A stretch of DNA of 25,215 nt from Geosiphon pyriformis. Lineage: Eukaryota > Glomeromycota > Glomeromycetes > Archaeosporales > Geosiphonaceae. A model generated the notes under the pieces. The model searched no databases, was not told the origin of the DNA, and saw nothing but the letters and a program-made list of their open reading frames with translations. Below, piece after piece: positions 1-9,529 of the stretch. The stretch is from contig JAAOMT010000633.1 in NCBI GenBank assembly GCA_016748015.1, positions 97,023 through 122,237 of the forward strand. The letters are read 5' to 3'. Every line of letters starts with the position of its first letter. Position 1 is the first letter of the stretch. The translations under genes and the position numbers were made by a program.

Positions 1-184
1 TTAATTCTGAATCATTAATTTAATATTGTGTTAATTCTGAATTAACTTAACTTATTATATTATTTGGTCAATTGACCAATAAAAAGTTTTTTTTTTATTA
101 ATCAATTAAAAAAATCAAAGTTTTAATATTTAACACATTTTTTTATAGCTTTTTAATACTATTTATTATTATTATTTTTTTATT
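1..184. other. AT-rich left flank with a perfect palindrome
   Basis: No gene is visible. A 12-bp word (ttaattctgaat) occurs at 1-12 and again at 31-42. Positions 64-79 (ttggtcaattgaccaa) form a perfect 16-bp palindrome. The T-rich, ATT-repeat stretch around 160-185 is, on the minus strand, an A-rich tail directly beyond the 3' end of the neighbouring LINE-type element, so the element boundary probably lies here. Confidence 0.5.
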
Positions 185-210
185 AAAGTTTAACAAGCAA
201 TGCCCAAAAG

Positions 211-300
211 CTACCTAGAACAATACATCAAAGAATCAATCTAAACTAGGTACTAATCATGTGTTTTATACATGTGAATAGCCACTCAAACCAGTCAAAG
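211..300 (-). promoter_or_regulatory. Conserved LINE 3' tail (copy 1)
   Basis: On the minus strand this reads as a GAGTGGCT block, a CATG block, CCTAGTTTAGATT, GATGTATTGT and CTAGGTAG, in the same order and spacing as the tails at 9396-9480 and 13391-13480. In LINE families with stringent 3' recognition the 3' UTR is the reverse transcriptase's template signal. That role is inferred here. Confidence 0.65.
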
Positions 301-305
301 ACACA

Positions 306-2432
306 CTACACTGATGCTACAAACGAAAACTTATTCAAAGACAACATTTTTTGAATAACAGAAAACAAAGTAGAACTATAAAAAACCAAACCAACTAGCC
401 ATTTAGCAGTTTTAAAGGGATCAGTTTTAATATCAACAGACTCATGCTCCCAAAGGAACATTAAGTTAGAAAACATCTTATCACCCACAATAGGCAGAAG
501 CTCTAAATTACCAAACATATTAATGTTCTCCATACAGCATTCCTTTTTCAAAGAAACTACTTCTCTCCTCAACTTACCAACAGTTTTACTAAAGGAACTC
601 ATATGTACCAAAATCTTATTGATCCTAAGACTAAGAGCACTACTTGAAACCAAATTACCATTAATAAACTGTTCAAAAGTTGTAACCAAAGAGCCAATAG
701 GCTTAACAATAAACTCAACCAAAGCAGAAAGCTTAGTTAAATCAGATTCCAAAGAAGACAGATGGGACAGCACCAAAAGATTATCAACAACAGCTGGAGA
801 AGAGACAAGAGATGACAGAAATGGAAATCCAGAAGAGCTCAAGGGAGCAGAAGCCTTAACATAAGACCTAAAACCAACAAAATATGATGTAAACACCTTG
901 GAAAACTTGGGAGGTGGAAGTGAAGAAACCTTACAGTCCACAGCCAAATGACCCAGCTCTTAATACTTGAAACAACGCCAACAATTAGGAGTTTCCTACC
1001 AAATATGGCATTTTCTCAGTATACCAGTTTTAATAATAGCAGAGTCCAAATCAGCTTAGGAACCAAATGTAACCAGAGCAAACTGGGAATGATAACCAGA
1101 CTCAAAAAAATGAGAAATAAAACAAGTCTAACCACCAACTTGAGAAATCATATCACTAATTTCAAAAGCTGTGCAGCCAAGAGAAAGATTGACCAACTTG
1201 GCCTTAAACTTATTATGAAACAAAATAGTCTCATTTTGATTTACCAGAGAGAGGATTCTAACACTATTCTTGCCCACCAAGACTGACCAATGATTCAAAG
1301 CAGACACAGCAGAGTCCAACTTTTTAAAATAAACTACTACATACTGCCAAATACCAGCAGACTTTAGCACAACACAATTGACACTACCAAATACACTGAG
1401 AGCTGTCTTAATGTTAGCAGCAGACACACCCAAGAGCACATCACACAGCACAACAGTAGCAGAAGGGAAACCAGACTCAAAAATTACCAAAAACTTGGCA
1501 ATTTTGAGGGTGGCCAAATGTACAAAGCTTGTAAGCTCAACCAAGAATGCAGTTTTTAAAGATACTTAAGAAGCAAACTCCACACAAAACAGCTTTACAT
1601 TGTCTTTTGATACTGACTTTGCACCCAAGAAACCATGTACTGACTAAAAAACAGCCTTAACATGAGCCAATTTGATCTTAAAAGTAGCACCAGGCACCAG
1701 AGTGGAGGCCACCCACTCAGCAAATCTTTGACGGCTAGTAATAGTTTCTCAAGCACCACCAGAAACAGCACCAGAAACTAGAGGAAAAGATAATTTAGTT
1801 TCCATTTGGTTAGCCCAGTTCTCAAAAACAGGTGACCCAACAGGAGGAGATTGTTTTGCTTTTAAAACTGGCAAAAATCTGCTGGAAGACACCACATTTG
1901 GCAACACAGCCAGTAGTTGATCTTGGCCTATTTTGAATGATGTGCCAGATGATGCTATGGAGATCTCATCTAAGATCTCATTTGGAACCACAAAGGAGTT
2001 CGGTGTAACAATAGCAGAGGCAGGCAACTGCTCCTACTTTTCTGAACTTTTGGTCTTTTTGACCATTTTCTTTGAAGAGGAGGTGCTAAAAGCACCAAAT
2101 GTTAAAGCTATGGAGGAGAACACCAGCTTGTTAACTGGTCTATTATTGAACACTTTTGGGCTTTTAGTTGGAGTGGAGACAACACTAAGACTAACTCAAA
2201 TATGTCTCTTTGAGGGAACTTTGACTGGTGAAAAACCAGCCAAAGATGAGGAAGTTGCTTCAATGGCTACCAAAGACAGCTTATTATGATTACTGGGTAA
2301 AGAGAAGGCTTTTAAAACATTTTGTTTAGTTGCTTCTACAACAGAGAGATCTCCTTTGGTTGAAATTTTATTAGATATCTTAAGACAGATATCAGGTGCA
2401 GCTTTTTTACTCTTTGTTTTGGTTATGATCAT
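306..2432 (-). pseudogene. Decayed ORF1 (gag-like nucleic-acid-binding protein)
   Basis: One uninterrupted frame of 708 codons runs from ATG 2432 to TAG 306-308. I count nine internal stops and no frameshift. All fit C-to-T or G-to-A changes: TGA at 2198-2196 and 1751-1749 (from CGA), TAG at 2036-2034 (from CAG) and TAA at 962-960 (from CAA). An RRM-like region lies about 1544-1240 and includes WSVLVGKNSVR, nearly identical to WSVLVGKNSVH in the LINE ORF1 near 3750. A CCHC knuckle follows at 974-933: Cys 974-972, Tyr replacing Cys at 965-963, His 950-948, Cys 935-933. The next part (~840-560) is Ser/Leu-rich and helical. The C-terminal part (~500-306) contains LWEHESVDIKTDPFKTAKW, which I do not find in the other LINE ORF1s here. 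In LINEs such proteins bind RNA in the retrotransposition particle. It is non-functional as written. Confidence 0.75.
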
Positions 2433-2647
2433 AAAATTAAGGAGACAAAGAGTTAATAAACATTTTGTATAATATATTTATTATTAATAAATTATAAATA
2501 ACTTATTTAAAAAACATTTTCTGACTTTTTAAAAAACTATTTAATAATTAGAAGTAAAAAAAACAAGCCAAAACTTTGTTTTTTTAAGATTATATAAACC
2601 AATATATTAAAAAAAAAAAACCAGTATTACTAAGAATAAACTTTTTT
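2433..2647. other. AT-rich spacer between two head-to-head LINE-type elements
   Basis: This is A/T-rich sequence with long A and T runs and no open frame. It separates the 5' ends of the minus-strand ORF1-only element and the plus-strand LINE, so any promoter activity here would face both ways. I see no clear TATA or initiator motif. A T-run at 2642-2649 directly precedes the GC-richer start of the plus-strand element (gtcgggatccc, from 2650). Confidence 0.4.
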
Positions 2648-2768
2648 TTGTCGGGATCCCTTGACCACGATGAGAGCAAGAAGTTTACCAAAAAAAATAG
2701 CTTTTCCCCTTTATTTCTCACCTTTAGTTTTGGTAGTTATTTCTATTCTTATATATTCTTTTATTGTG

Positions 2769-4703
2769 ATGGATCTGATAGGCTTATTTGTTGGTGGTTC
2801 TAGTTCTGTTTTGGCTGGGTTGGGAACCCGGTCTAATAATAAAAAGAAAGCTCATGTTGAGAGTGTGTACTCTCATGGCCCTTTGTACAAGAAGCCTAAG
2901 ACTCTTGGGGCTTCCAATGGTACTGTGGACTCATCAACTGGTCCTATTGCTATCAATGTATTACAAGCTGACGACATGGAATGCAAGATGTCTTGGAGTA
3001 GTAAAGTGAAAAGCAAGGATGCTAGTGTTAGTGGAGTGTCTGACATTGAAAACATAAATAATATGGTGGCTGAAGAGACGAGTTACGTGGATTCCAATGA
3101 CTTTGAAGCAGACAATATGGTGGACAATACAACTCTGAGAAAGACTCAAACGAGGATGTATGTTTTGGGGCAGCCACCAAAGAAATCTTCTTTCAATAAT
3201 GCAAGTAACATTGATGATGTGCTGGAGCTTTCTTCTCACACATTTAATGGATCCAATCAATTGCCACTGGTTAAGTTATGTGCCTTAAAGACTCATAGCT
3301 TTAATTCGACCAAGTCTTTTGCTTTGGATGTTGAGCATTTTGCTATACCTGGCAATTCTATTAGTGAAAAGTTAATTTTTTTAAAAAAATTTTTTATCAA
3401 GTTGATGGCTTTGGGAGTGCTTTGACTCTCTCAAAATTTCCTGGAATCATAAGATCGACCTTTACAAGTGAATTTAGTTTGAATAAGGCCAAATTAATGG
3501 CAATCAATAAGAAAGTTGTTGTCAATACTGATTTCAGAAAAGTAAACAGCCATATGGATCAGAAGATAATCATCAAAAAGATCTCAGTAGATCTTCCCAG
3601 ATCAGCAATTGAGGCAGTGTTTTCCAAGTTTGGTAAGATTATTTCTGTTAAGTTGCAGCTTGTTGGTTTTTGGCAAAAGACCCTGGTGGAATATGAATCA
3701 TCTGAGATGGCTGATTTGGTCGCAGCTAGATGGTCTGTGCTTGTAGGAAAAAATTCTGTTCATGTGGTGAAGGCAATTAGTGATAAACAAATGTGGATAT
3801 TGAGGGATCAACATCAAGTGTTGTTGTATACCTTACCTGTTGGAACTACAGCTCATGATCTCTCTGGTTTATTTGAATCATATGGTAGGAAGACTTGTTT
3901 TATTGGCCATAATCCTTTCTTGTATGTTCATGATTGGTGTGCTGTAATCTGTTTTGAGAATGAGACATCCAAGTTGGCTGCTGTTGGTTTGATTCCAGTT
4001 TTTAAGAGTGTGAATTTGCACTGGGCTGGTCTTTGTTTGGCATATTGTACACAGTGTACACATTTTGGTTATATTACTGCCAACTGCTCTGTGAATGGGA
4101 GTTCTGGAGTTCGTGAGAGACAAATGGTTTCTGATCAGAATTGTGTTTGTCTGGCTGTAATTTATAAAAAGAAATCAGCTTCTGTTTCTCGCCTGATTTT
4201 GTTTGGTGGAAGAACTTGGATGTTAGTGGTTGGTGTTCCTTCTGGTGTTTCTTCTCGTCGATAGGTTTCTCCTTCTGGTTCCATTGATAATGGTAAACCT
4301 CTTCCTCCTGTTGTAAATAATTTGGAAAAACAGTTGGTCAGCATTAAAAGCAGTCTTGTCAGCCTCATGGAACAAATTGGTGAGTTGGCTAAGAGATTGG
4401 AGTCACTCATGCTGGCAGTTTCCCAGCCTAGCCCTGAATGTCAGCTGTCGGTGACCCCCCCCATCACAGAATCAAGGGAAAGATATAGTGATGGGAGTAG
4501 GTTTGGGTGAGTCTACTTGTAATGAGACTGCTGTTGCTACTGCTACTGCTACTTATACTGTGAAAAACTTTTCCATGTCCCCCCATATTGTCAAGTTGGA
4601 AAATATGTTGGAAGGTCTTGCTGCCTCAGTGCTGAGTTTGTCTGCTTGTTTTAATGATCTGGCTCTAGCTGCTGGTACACTTTCACAACCCCCTTCTCAA
4701 TGA
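2769..4703 (+). pseudogene. LINE ORF1 (RRM-like, CCHC knuckle, coiled coil), frameshifted
   Basis: I choose ATG 2769 (MDLIGLFVGG). The related minus-strand element aligns there with ATA in place of ATG, and earlier codons look like 5' UTR. The frame is 2769-~3383, then shifts. The homopolymers at 3376-3395 are one base shorter than in the relative, and the protein continues in frame from 3383 to the TAG at 4262-4264 (probably an old CAG). It reads on to about 4455, shifts again near an eight-C run (4455-4462), and ends at TGA 4701-4703. An acidic/Ser-rich N-terminus is followed by an RRM-like region (~3560-3800). A CCHC-type knuckle (Cys 4046, Cys 4055, Tyr replacing His at 4070, Cys 4085) and a Leu-rich predicted coiled coil (~4322-4420 and ~4590-4670) follow. 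It would bind the element's RNA. Three lesions make it non-functional. Confidence 0.75.
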
Positions 4704-5386
4704 GTAAGTTTACTTGGAAGATTGCTATATGCAATATTAGAGGAATGAACAATTGTGTGAAACAGGCGAACATTGTACATTGGCATAATGATATGAACAA
4801 TCTGATTTTTATTGTTACTAAGACAAAATTGAAGAGAAAAATCTGCCTCTGAATTGTGGATAGGTTTGCTGGTGTTCATGTTTTTACTTCAAGTCTGAAT
4901 TCTGGTCACATGAGATCTGGTATTGCAATTATTATGGACTCATCTCTGGCAAAACATGTGTGCAAGGTTCTAAAGATGCCTGGTTGGCTCCTGTTAGTAA
5001 AATTGTTTTTTAGGAACAGACTCTTTGTTTCTATTTTGGAGCTGTATGTTGGTGCTTCTTTAACAGTTTGTTTTTCTCAGGCTGATGAAATTAATTTTCT
5101 CATTGCTAAAGCTGTGAATGAATTCTTTCTCGTTATTCTTGGTGGTGATTTCAATGAAAACAGATCTCACAAGTGTGCCAGTTTCAAGAAGTGCTTTGAT
5201 TTGGGTTTGGTCAACTCTTTGGGTGGGAGCTTTTTTAATAAGTTACCAACTTGGTGTAATTCTCATGGTGTTGCTAAGACAATTGATTATGTGTTTCTTT
5301 CTTTTAACTTGGTTAATGCAATCATGGATCATGGCATGTTAGATGTTGGTGATTTTTTTGACACTAATTATAAGGCTGTTTTTGTT
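4700..5386 (+). other. ORF2 domain: APE-type endonuclease, active site degraded
   Basis: Recognisable blocks are ICNIRGMNN near the N-terminus, IVTKTKLK, GGDFNEN (residues 148-154) and TIDYVF (194-199). FFDTNYKAV ends with Tyr at residue 224. In active APE-type LINE endonucleases these positions read E in the (T)ETK block, D-x-N in GGDFN, and D-H in the last block. Here GGDFN is kept. The Glu is Lys, and the final Asp-His is Asn-Tyr (AAT TAT at 5366-5371). Each change is a single G-to-A or C-to-T step. The domain should be catalytically dead even without the stops. Confidence 0.75.
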
Positions 5387-6196
5387 TCTGTGGGTCTGGA
5401 TGGTTTGTTGGACACGAGACTTTCTTCATTACATAAGCAGACCAACAAAGATTGCTGGAAGTTTGATGTCAAAGATGTGAATGAGTTGAAGTGGATTGAG
5501 TTCAGAGATGGTACAGCTGCCAATGCTTCTATGTTTTCAGATGCATTTGTGGTGGCTGGGAAATTTTCGGATTTGGATGTGATGTGAGACATTATTTGCA
5601 AAATTATAATTTTTTCAGCAGGTGAAACTTTCAAGAAAAAGTGGTTCAAAGGTTTTGACAGTGTTTTCAATAAGGTGTCTTTTAGGTTTCATAAGCTGAA
5701 GTTGCTGGTTTCTAAGCTGGTAAAAGCTTCCCATTTGATTTCTGGGGGTGATTTTGCTCTGTTGTTAGATATGTGAGACAGGCTTGACTCTGTTGGCGCT
5801 TCGTCAATAAAGTTTTTTTTCCATTCAGGGTCTGGTTTTGATGGTATTCACTCTGAGCTGGCTAAGGCAAGGAAGTCTTACCACTCTTCCAAAATGCTGG
5901 AATCTAAGCATGCTGAGAAATTGTGTATAAGACAAGCCATTGAAAATAGGATAGAGAGTTTTGAGTTGAATAAGGGTCATACTATCAGAAGTGTTTTGGA
6001 GTGTCCATTTTGCAAAGTAGTGTTGGATCATTTGATAGTGGATAATGAGTTGGTTTTGGAACCTGAGCTGGTTAAATCTAAAGTGGACAGGATTATGGAG
6101 GGATGAACTAGGAGACGGTTGGTGGTTTCGGACTTCTCTGATAATTGGAAATGCCAATTTTGGTCTTTGGACTACGTTTTTAATGGTGTTTTCTCT

Positions 6197-7400
6197 GGTA
6201 TTATGAACTCAATTAGTTTTGATGAGATGTTCAGTGTCATTTCGAGCTTGCTTAATGGAAAAGCAGCTGGTTTTTCTGGCATCTCTAATGAATTGTGGAA
6301 GCATTGCAACAGAGTGGTTCTGGATATGCTTTTGGTGCTTTTGAATCTCTGCCTGATTTGTGAATCAGTGCCTAGACCTTGAAAGGAAGCCTGGGTTTTG
6401 ATGATTCCTAAACTCTATAAATGGAAGGGTGTTTTCACAAACACCCATCCTATTGTTTTGATTGAAACAGCCCACAAGATCCTTTCCAAAATCTTATCAG
6501 ACAGAATATTTTCGGCTTGCAGTGAGTTTGACATTTTACATGGGGACAATTTTTTTGTTTTAAAGGGTACGACTATGCAGTCACACATTTTTGCTGTTGG
6601 TTCTATGGTCAAGAATGCCTTAGAGAAATACAGAGAGCTGTGGCTGGTTTTACAGGACATACACAAAGCATATAATTCAGTTGGTTGGAAACATCTTAAG
6701 AGGAGTTTGATCAGGATCAAAATATGTAACAGATTTATTAGATTTTTTGGTAGCATCCACAATAATTGCAAGAACAGAGTGATGACAGATTTTGGCTTAA
6801 CTAGTGGGTATGTGGTTCATAATGATTTGGATTAGGGTAAAGTTTTCTTGCCACTTTTCTGGCACATATTTTATGATTCACTTATGTGTGAGGTCAAGAG
6901 ACAAAGAGAGGTGTGTGGTTACAGGTTGAATTTGCATTTCGTTTCCAATACTGGCCATGTAGAATCTCAGGCTGAGTTGACATCATTTTTTACTGCTGGT
7001 GCTTTTATTGATGATACCATCTGGATTGGTAGCAGACAGGCTGCTACACAACACATTTTGGACATTGCTAGTAAGTTCTTCAGGATTAATGACATTTCAA
7101 TTAACAATGACAAAACTGTGGCTATTCCCATCAACTGCCAGGTTGAGACCCCTTACTTAACTGTTAGTGGCTCACCTATTTCCATAGCCAAAAAGGGTGA
7201 ACCTCATTGTTATCTTGGGATTTTTTTGTCTTCTAATAGTCTTTTAGTGCCCAGTTTGGCCAAGACTTACTTGGACATCCGATTTTTTGTCAACCTTGTT
7301 CTGAAAAAAGCCATTTCAGATAAACAATTTAGTTATTTGGTTTTTGCTGTTCTGTTCCCTATTGTTAGCTACAGGACTCAGTCCAGTTTTGTTCCTATTA
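6197..7400 (+). other. ORF2 domain: reverse transcriptase
   Basis: Blocks appear in order. KAAGFSGISNELWKH lies at ~521-535. FVLKGTTMQS follows. LQDIHKAYNSVGW is motif A, with the metal-binding Asp at residue 653 (GAC 6656) kept. NRVMTDFGL comes next. FIDDTIWIG is motif C, with the Asp pair at residues 771-772 (7010-7015). DISINNDKTVAIPIN and a YLGIFLS thumb-region block end the domain. All three Asp of the polymerase centre survive, although stops at 6380 and 6833 interrupt the domain and 7415 lies just past it. The F-x-DD form and YLGIFLS are typical of non-LTR rather than LTR reverse transcriptases. Confidence 0.88.
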
Positions 7401-8095
7401 GTGTGTGTAATAAATAGAATGCTCTGATCTGCAAAGGCTTGAAGTTTAAGTCTGGGCTGCTGCTTGATTTCTCCAATGATGTATTTTATCATCCTTCTTT
7501 GTATGGTTTGAAGACTTTTGAACAGATTTAGACAGAAAGCAAATTGGCCTCCATCATTGCTTTTGCAAATTTAGTTGGTGTTTTGGGCTGCTTATTTTCT
7601 CACAGGTCTCATGACCTCCAGGTTCTCAGCTGGCATTCTCGTCATCCCTTGCTGTTTCTGGCTTGTGTTAATATCAGTTCTTCAAATAATTTCTTAGCAG
7701 ATGTGGTTCGTATTTTTTTTGGATGTGATCTGTTTCTGAACAGGTCTCTGGTCTGTGCTTTCCGTCATCAGGGTGGTACTTCTATGTCTCTTGTTCTTAG
7801 TAAAATCAATTTTCTAAAATGTGTCTCTTCACTTAAGTAATATGGTATTGCTTTTGTGGAACAATTACGCAATTGAAATAGTGTTGTTTTTAGTTGGCAG
7901 ACATTCAAGTGTTGGAAGAAGTTGGACTCCTGTGGCCCAATTTCTTTCTGGTTTGATCTTTCTGCATGTTTTCTTGGTGGTGTTGCTTCTTTTTCTGCAT
8001 GCTCCTCTCTTGTAAGAGATTTTGCTCTGTCTGATGTTTGTTAATCTCATGATTTTGGTGTTATCTGTGATGATCTATTGATTACTGACACTGTC

Positions 8096-8500
8096 TGCCT
8101 TTCTGTATACACAGATGAGTCTCTGAGTGGTTTGGGAACTGTTGCCATAAAAGCTGAGACTGTGGTCTTTTTTGAGAACATTAATTCTGGTTTAGATGTG
8201 GGGGTGTCTGGTTTGGTTTCTTCTACTTTGTTTGAATTGCAGGCCATTGCTTTGGCTTTTGAGTGTGTTCCTTCTTCTTGTGTGGTTGATTTGTTCTCAG
8301 ATAGCCAAGTTGCTTTGGATGCGTGCAAATTGGAATCATTATTGGCTTGTTCAGACTTCAGAAATTGTTGTTGGATAGAGCATTATCATATTGCTAATGT
8401 AGTTTGTCATAAGAATTTAATTGTAAATTGGATTAAAGTTAAGAGTCATTCAGGCATTTTGGGCAATGAGCATACAGATAAGCTTGCTAAGGATGCAGCA
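8096..8500 (+). other. ORF2 domain: RNase H type 1, all acidic residues kept
   Basis: The domain reads VYTDESLSGLG (Asp 1139, GAT 8114), ELQAIALAFE (Glu 1179, GAA 8234), DLFSDSQVALDAC (Asp 1201, GAT 8300) and KVKSHSGILGNEHTDKLAK (His 1250, CAT 8447; Asp 1260, GAT 8477). This is the full D-E-D-(H)-D set of type 1 RNase H, in an open stretch from 8078 to 8644. It is the best-preserved enzyme domain in the window. It would remove RNA from the RNA/cDNA hybrid after target-primed synthesis. Confidence 0.88.
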
Positions 8501-8779
8501 CTCTCTTCTTGGTATTTGCCCCATTCGGTCAATAAACATTTTTTGAGGGTTGGGGGCAGTGTGGTTTCTGGAAATTCTAGGCACTTTGTTCGTAATGTGT
8601 TTTGGTCTATTTTTTATGCACATTGGAAGGTTGGTTCTGGTTCCTAGATTTTGGTGGCTGGTTTGCATGATGGTGTTAATTGGTCTAAGTCTTTTTTGGT
8701 TTGGCACCCTGATTCTCACTTGGCTGCTGGTTTTACTAATGCACGTACTGTTGGCCTTCAGACATACTTTATGAAATCT

Positions 8780-8900
8780 TTCTATTATCAGCTTTCTGTC
8801 GCAGTGCATAAACATTTGTATGATAGATGCTATTCCAGTATGATGTGTTTGTTCTATGGTGATATGGAATTCCCAGACCATGTCTTCATTTGTCTTTTTG
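8780..8900 (+). other. ORF2 C-terminal Cys/His zinc finger
   Basis: CLFYGDMEFPDHVFIC (8846-8893) has Cys 1383, Tyr 1386, His 1394 and Cys 1398. The matching block in the minus-strand LINE (VLCFYCEEIESFNHFFVY, about 14040-13980) keeps the second Cys but has Tyr for the last. Together they imply an ancestral C-x2-C-x7-H-x3-C finger, as in the zinc-binding domain that follows reverse transcriptase/RNase H in many LINEs. It probably helps bind target DNA or RNA. Confidence 0.65.
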
Positions 8901-9388
8901 ATACTGCTGGTCATGCTCGGTTGTTGGATGCTTATGTGTCTTTTTGGGAAACACGGTCTAGACTCTCTCATTCTACTTCGTGTGTTTCACAGTTGTTGTC
9001 CTCTTGTTTTTCCAATACTACTATTAGTACTACTTTGTATAAGAGTTTTGTTTTCAATGATTGGTACCATGAATTCTTTTTGGTCTTTAAGAATGCTAAA
9101 GTTGTGGCTTCAAATATTGTGTGTTTTGTGTGCAAGTTTTGCTCTGCATTTTGCAATGAGTTTTGGCTAGTCTATGCTAAACACTGAGCTTTTATGGAGA
9201 AGAATAGACTTATTTCTCATGATAGTTCTATTCTTGCCCTGGTTTCTGGTTTATCTACAGTGCTTTTGACTGGTGTAATCAGATTGTTGAGTGTTGTTAA
9301 AGCTTTTAGTATTGGTTTCGGTTTTTATAAATCTTGTTTGTTTTTCTCAAGTATAGGGGATTTTGTCTCTGTTAGAATAGATGCGTAG

Positions 9389-9529
9389 TGTTGTTCTGAT
9401 TGGCTCGAGTGGCTGGTCATATGTAAAAAAAGCATGATTCGCTCCTAGTTTAGATTATTTATATGATGTATAGTCTTAGGTCACATTTAAACCTCACTCA
9501 TTAAACGTAATAAAAAAAAAAAAAAAAAA
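9389..9529 (+). promoter_or_regulatory. LINE 3' UTR, conserved tail (copy 2) and A18 tail
   Basis: The block 9396-9480 contains GAGTGGCT, CATG and CCTAGTTTAGATT, then GATGTATAGT and CTTAGG, in the same order as at 211-300 and 13391-13480 (both minus). AATAAA at 9509-9514 merges into an uninterrupted run of 18 A at 9512-9529. This marks the 3' end made by target-primed reverse transcription. Confidence 0.8.

Larger units (their letters stand above)
185..2460 (-). mobile_element. ORF1-only LINE-related element (non-autonomous)
   Basis: This minus-strand element holds one long ORF1-type frame followed directly by a 3' UTR and an A/TAA-rich tail. It has no endonuclease, reverse transcriptase or RNase H. 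Its 3' UTR (300 down to 211) matches the 3' UTR of the full-length LINEs at 9396-9480 and 13480-13391, including the shared core CCTAGTTTAGATT. Its protein has the same plan as ORF1 of the full-length LINE at 2769-4703: an RRM-like fold, a CCHC knuckle, then a helical region. It carries its own C-terminal ~80 residues. The 5' end is not sharply visible; coding begins near 2432. I infer a non-autonomous family, or an internally deleted LINE, that relies on another element's reverse transcriptase. Confidence 0.7.
4700..9388 (+). pseudogene. LINE ORF2 polyprotein (endonuclease-RT-RNase H), 13 stops
   Basis: From ATG 4700 to TAG 9386-9388 every recognisable domain lies in one frame: 1,562 codons with no frameshift and 13 premature stops. 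These are at 4850, 5585, 5774, 6104, 6380, 6833, 7415, 7529, 7838, 7874, 8042, 8645 and 9185 (first base of each). Most are readable as former CAG, CAA, TGG or CGA. Domains by virtual residue: APE endonuclease ~1-225, linker, reverse transcriptase ~500-900, RNase H ~1135-1265, Cys/His finger ~1383-1398, helical C-terminus. The start overlaps the ORF1 stop as ATGA, a layout used by many LINEs for stop-reinitiation. In life it would nick target DNA, prime reverse transcription there and remove template RNA. This copy cannot make the protein. No other gene lies inside it; shorter frames on other strands are shadows. Confidence 0.88.
2648..9529 (+). mobile_element. Full-length two-ORF LINE with C-terminal RNase H
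   Basis: The order is a short 5' UTR (about 2648-2768), ORF1 (2769-4703), ATGA overlap, ORF2 (4700-9388), 3' UTR (9389-9511) and an 18-A tail (9512-9529). ORF2 has APE-type endonuclease, reverse transcriptase, RNase H and a Cys/His finger, which places it among non-LTR retrotransposons whose ORF2 carries RNase H (I/Tad-like group). It is visibly richer in G+C than its surroundings and the least decayed of the three LINE-type elements. No convincing target-site duplication is seen. AAACTTT occurs just before the 5' T-run and just after the A tail, but it overlaps the homopolymers and is weak evidence. A head-to-tail relative on the opposite strand lies at about 13375-21560. Confidence 0.85.

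Noticed and set aside
523-864. 113-codon plus-strand ORF
   Set aside because: Antisense shadow of the ORF1-type frame at 947-306, which has clear homology to LINE ORF1.
2661-2768. Earlier ORF1 starts (TTG 2661 or ATG 2670)
   Set aside because: The sequence before 2769 is poorly conserved with the relative, whose homologous start position is ATA at 21483-21481. TTG starts are unlikely in a eukaryotic nuclear gene.
2961-3260. 99-codon minus-strand ORF
   Set aside because: Antisense shadow of LINE ORF1, whose sense frame aligns with the minus-strand relative at about 21300-21000.
7821-8015. 64-codon plus-strand ORF in another frame
   Set aside because: The ORF2 frame continues through this stretch with stops at 7838, 7874 and 8042 and rejoins RNase H in phase. 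The other frame has no homology.
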